NCBI GenBank assembly: GCA_026770615.1
Contig: MU631708.1
Span: 53,713 to 68,031 of the forward strand
Direction: 5' to 3'
DNA length: 14,319 bases
Origin: Pavlovales sp. CCMP2436
Lineage: Eukaryota; Haptophyta; Pavlovophyceae; Pavlovales
The notes beneath the pieces were generated by a model that searched no databases, was not told the origin of the DNA, and worked only from the letters and a program-made list of their open reading frames with translations. Position numbers and translations under genes: made by a program. Shown here one piece after another: positions 14,061 through 14,319 of the stretch (the first letter of the stretch is position 1; the number at the start of each line of letters is the position of its first letter).

Positions 14061-14189
14061 TAAGGATCTATAGGAATAAGTAGGCTATTTCAAAGTGTTT
14101 GAAAAACAGAAATGTACACAGATAGTCCGCTTCCACCGCCGACTTTCAAAATTCATTGTCAGGCGCCTCATACTGGAGTCATTATGTGA

Positions 14190-14319
14190 TCCCCCCCCCC
14201 ACCACACACCCCCCCCCCCCCCCCCCCGTGCGAGCCCCCCCCCGCCGTCCCCCCCCCCCCCCCCCCCCCCCCTGTTCTGGACCCCCCCCCTCTCTCCCCC
14301 CCCCCCCCCCCCCCCCCCC
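14190..14319. repeat. C-rich low-complexity tract at the right end
   Basis: Runs of C are broken by short non-C words (ACCACACA, GTGCGAG, TGTTCTGGA) up to the last base. The interruptions suggest real, slowly decaying low-complexity DNA, at least in part. Confidence 0.9.

Larger units (their letters stand above)
13485..14170 (+). repeat. AGGCGCCTCA at three sites
   Basis: The 10-mer AGGCGCCTCA occurs at 13485-13494 (inside exon 4 or the following intron), 13887-13896 and 14161-14170, always in the same orientation and not seen elsewhere in the window on this strand. Its core AGGCGCCT is palindromic. Confidence 0.6.

Overview
The window looks like nuclear DNA of a eukaryote, most likely a plastid-bearing microalga. 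GC-rich coding islands with short GT-AG introns (94-141 nt) are embedded in AT-rich, repeat-dense DNA. One gene resembles the N-terminal half of the cyanobacterial Hik2 / chloroplast sensor kinase family behind a possible plastid-targeting leader. A haptophyte or similar secondary-plastid alga would fit, but the sequence does not prove the lineage. Both ends run into C homopolymers when read outwards, so the contig probably stops at low-complexity tracts.

Layout. 1-1090: G tract, then AT-rich DNA built of short duplicated blocks, one of which recurs inverted at 10.4 kb. 1117-2158 (minus): an exon for a disordered acidic / Ala-rich / Pro-rich protein, ending at a splice donor. 2532-2645 (minus): a tRNA-derived SINE with an A tail; a second head of the same family lies at 7741-7790. 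2871-3381: a MITE-like element with TIRs and clustered subterminal motifs. 3390-5020: hairpins, an in-frame 57-bp repeat, TCAGTR hexamer arrays and unassigned GC-rich DNA. 5062-5894 (plus): a CPBP (CAAX-protease/bacteriocin-processing) intramembrane protease gene with all three motifs recognisable and a clear last intron, but an upstream frameshift and amber codon. 6175-6352 (plus): an EF-hand exon with an in-frame TAG.

6480-10130 holds two copies of one roughly 290-bp repeat. The first (6480-6770) is continuous. The second is split by a 182-bp insert flanked by a 10-bp direct repeat and by a roughly 1-kb insert flanked by a 13-bp direct repeat, so the first copy serves as an empty site. Between the copies lie a perfect 25-bp palindrome, AT-rich tandem repeats and a 171-bp satellite (four units) whose minus strand stays open in 57-residue periods. 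The 1-kb insert carries a GC-rich array with alternating spacing.

10563-12475 (minus) is a decayed non-LTR retrotransposon: the C-terminal part of the polymerase ORF with its CCHC knuckle, then a low-complexity ORF, then an 18-bp hairpin. It abuts, on the opposite strand, the start of the sensor-kinase-like gene (12476 to about 13505, at least four exons). No kinase domain follows inside the window; the sequence turns into short repeats and the terminal C tract.

The genes do not form an operon or one pathway. The window reads as gene fragments being eroded and separated by several repeat families.
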